Assembly (NCBI GenBank): GCA_001780895.1
Contig: MFJJ01000009.1
Coordinates: 1-13,457, forward strand
From: Candidatus Gottesmanbacteria bacterium RIFCSPHIGHO2_01_FULL_46_14
GTDB taxonomy: Bacteria > Patescibacteriota > Microgenomatia > UBA10105 > UBA927
Reading direction: 5' to 3'
DNA length: 13,457 nt
The first letter of the stretch is position 1. Every line of letters starts with the position of its first letter. The notes under the pieces are model-generated. The model was not told the origin of the DNA. It saw only the letters and a program-made list of their open reading frames with translations, and ran no database searches. Made by a program: the position numbers and the translations under genes. Shown piece by piece: positions 13,157-13,457 of this stretch.

Positions 13157-13457
13157 ATGGAACTATTGGTGTTTGTGCTGGGGCTGTGTGTTGGGTCGTT
13201 TGCCAATGTTTTGATTGACCGACTACCCAAGGGAGAATCAGTTTGGTTTGGGAGATCGCACTGCGACCATTGTAAAAAAACGCTGCGCTGGTTTGAGCTC
13301 ATTCCCCTGCTCTCGTATTTTTTACAGGGTGGCCGCTGTCGAAGATGCAACAAAACACTTTCTCTTCAATACCCGATAATAGAATTAGTAACTGGGATAG
13401 GATTCCTTTATCTGCCGTGGACGGAATGGATTATTTTTTCTTCACTGCTCGTTATAT
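13157..13457 (+). CDS. pilD: Prepilin leader peptidase/N-methyltransferase PilD, partial
   Basis: The first 100 residues of the membrane enzyme that cuts the prepilin leader and N-methylates the new terminus. The gene runs off the right edge. It opens with a hydrophobic segment LLVFVLGLCVGSFANVLIDR (3-22), whose GSF.NV.I.RLP signature is that of the family. Then follow the cytoplasmic zinc-binding cysteine pairs CDHC (36-39) and CRRC (61-64) with the LIPLLSYF segment between them, and IIELVTG (74-80). The two catalytic aspartates lie beyond the window. The four cysteines favour the full bifunctional PilD/GspO type. It is downstream of the pilin on the same strand, so enzyme and substrate are adjacent. 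Confidence 0.93.
   Translation, partial: MELLVFVLGLCVGSFANVLIDRLPKGESVWFGRSHCDHCKKTLRWFELIPLLSYFLQGGRCRRCNKTLSLQYPIIELVTGIGFLYLPWTEWIIFSSLLVI

Overview
The window looks like a chromosomal piece from an uncultivated bacterium of the Candidate Phyla Radiation (Patescibacteria), with Microgenomates-like lineages the best guess. This is inferred from the gene mix: a compact type IV pilus set, a TrmB-type sensor protein, a very short clamp-loader delta' subunit, an AbiEii-family nucleotidyltransferase cassette, and tightly packed genes with few Shine-Dalgarno sites. TGA is used as a stop (it ends pilT), which argues against the recoded lineages that read TGA as glycine. No rRNA or tRNA gene is present to settle the taxonomy.

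Left part (1-1625, minus strand): a three-gene unit reads a ten-helix EamA-type transporter, a stand-alone TrmB-like sensor domain, then a helix-turn-helix protein cut by the window edge. By eye it is more AT-rich than the gyrase genes. A TATAAT box lies six bases before the first start codon, with a small palindrome just upstream of it.

Centre (1711-7472, minus strand): reading leftwards, DNA polymerase III delta' (holB), gyrB, inorganic pyrophosphatase (ppa) and gyrA. This is a DNA topology and replication block with ppa wedged between the two gyrase subunits. gyrA is bounded on both sides by AT-rich palindromic spacers built of 8-base words. A terminator-like hairpin lies at the start of gyrB, and gyrB carries an in-frame insertion that encodes a palindrome.

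Right part (7516-13457, plus strand): a type IV pilus locus with the assembly ATPase pilB, retraction ATPase pilT, platform protein pilC, a prepilin with a class III signal, and the N-terminus of the prepilin peptidase pilD, which runs off the window. Together these extend, retract, anchor, form and process a pilus. Two features break the locus. One is a 73-base REP/MITE-like palindromic element between pilT and pilC. The other is an opposite-strand AbiEii-like nucleotidyltransferase with a small basic partner gene between pilC and the pilin. That cassette and the pilin diverge from a shared promoter region with an operator-like palindrome.

Two patterns recur. Several genes have a -10 box only 6-9 bases before their ATG, which predicts leaderless mRNAs, while ppa has a classic Shine-Dalgarno site. 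Several intergenic spacers are made of short repeated 8- or 9-base words whose sequence differs from spacer to spacer. No gene-free stretch longer than 300 bases exists in the window.
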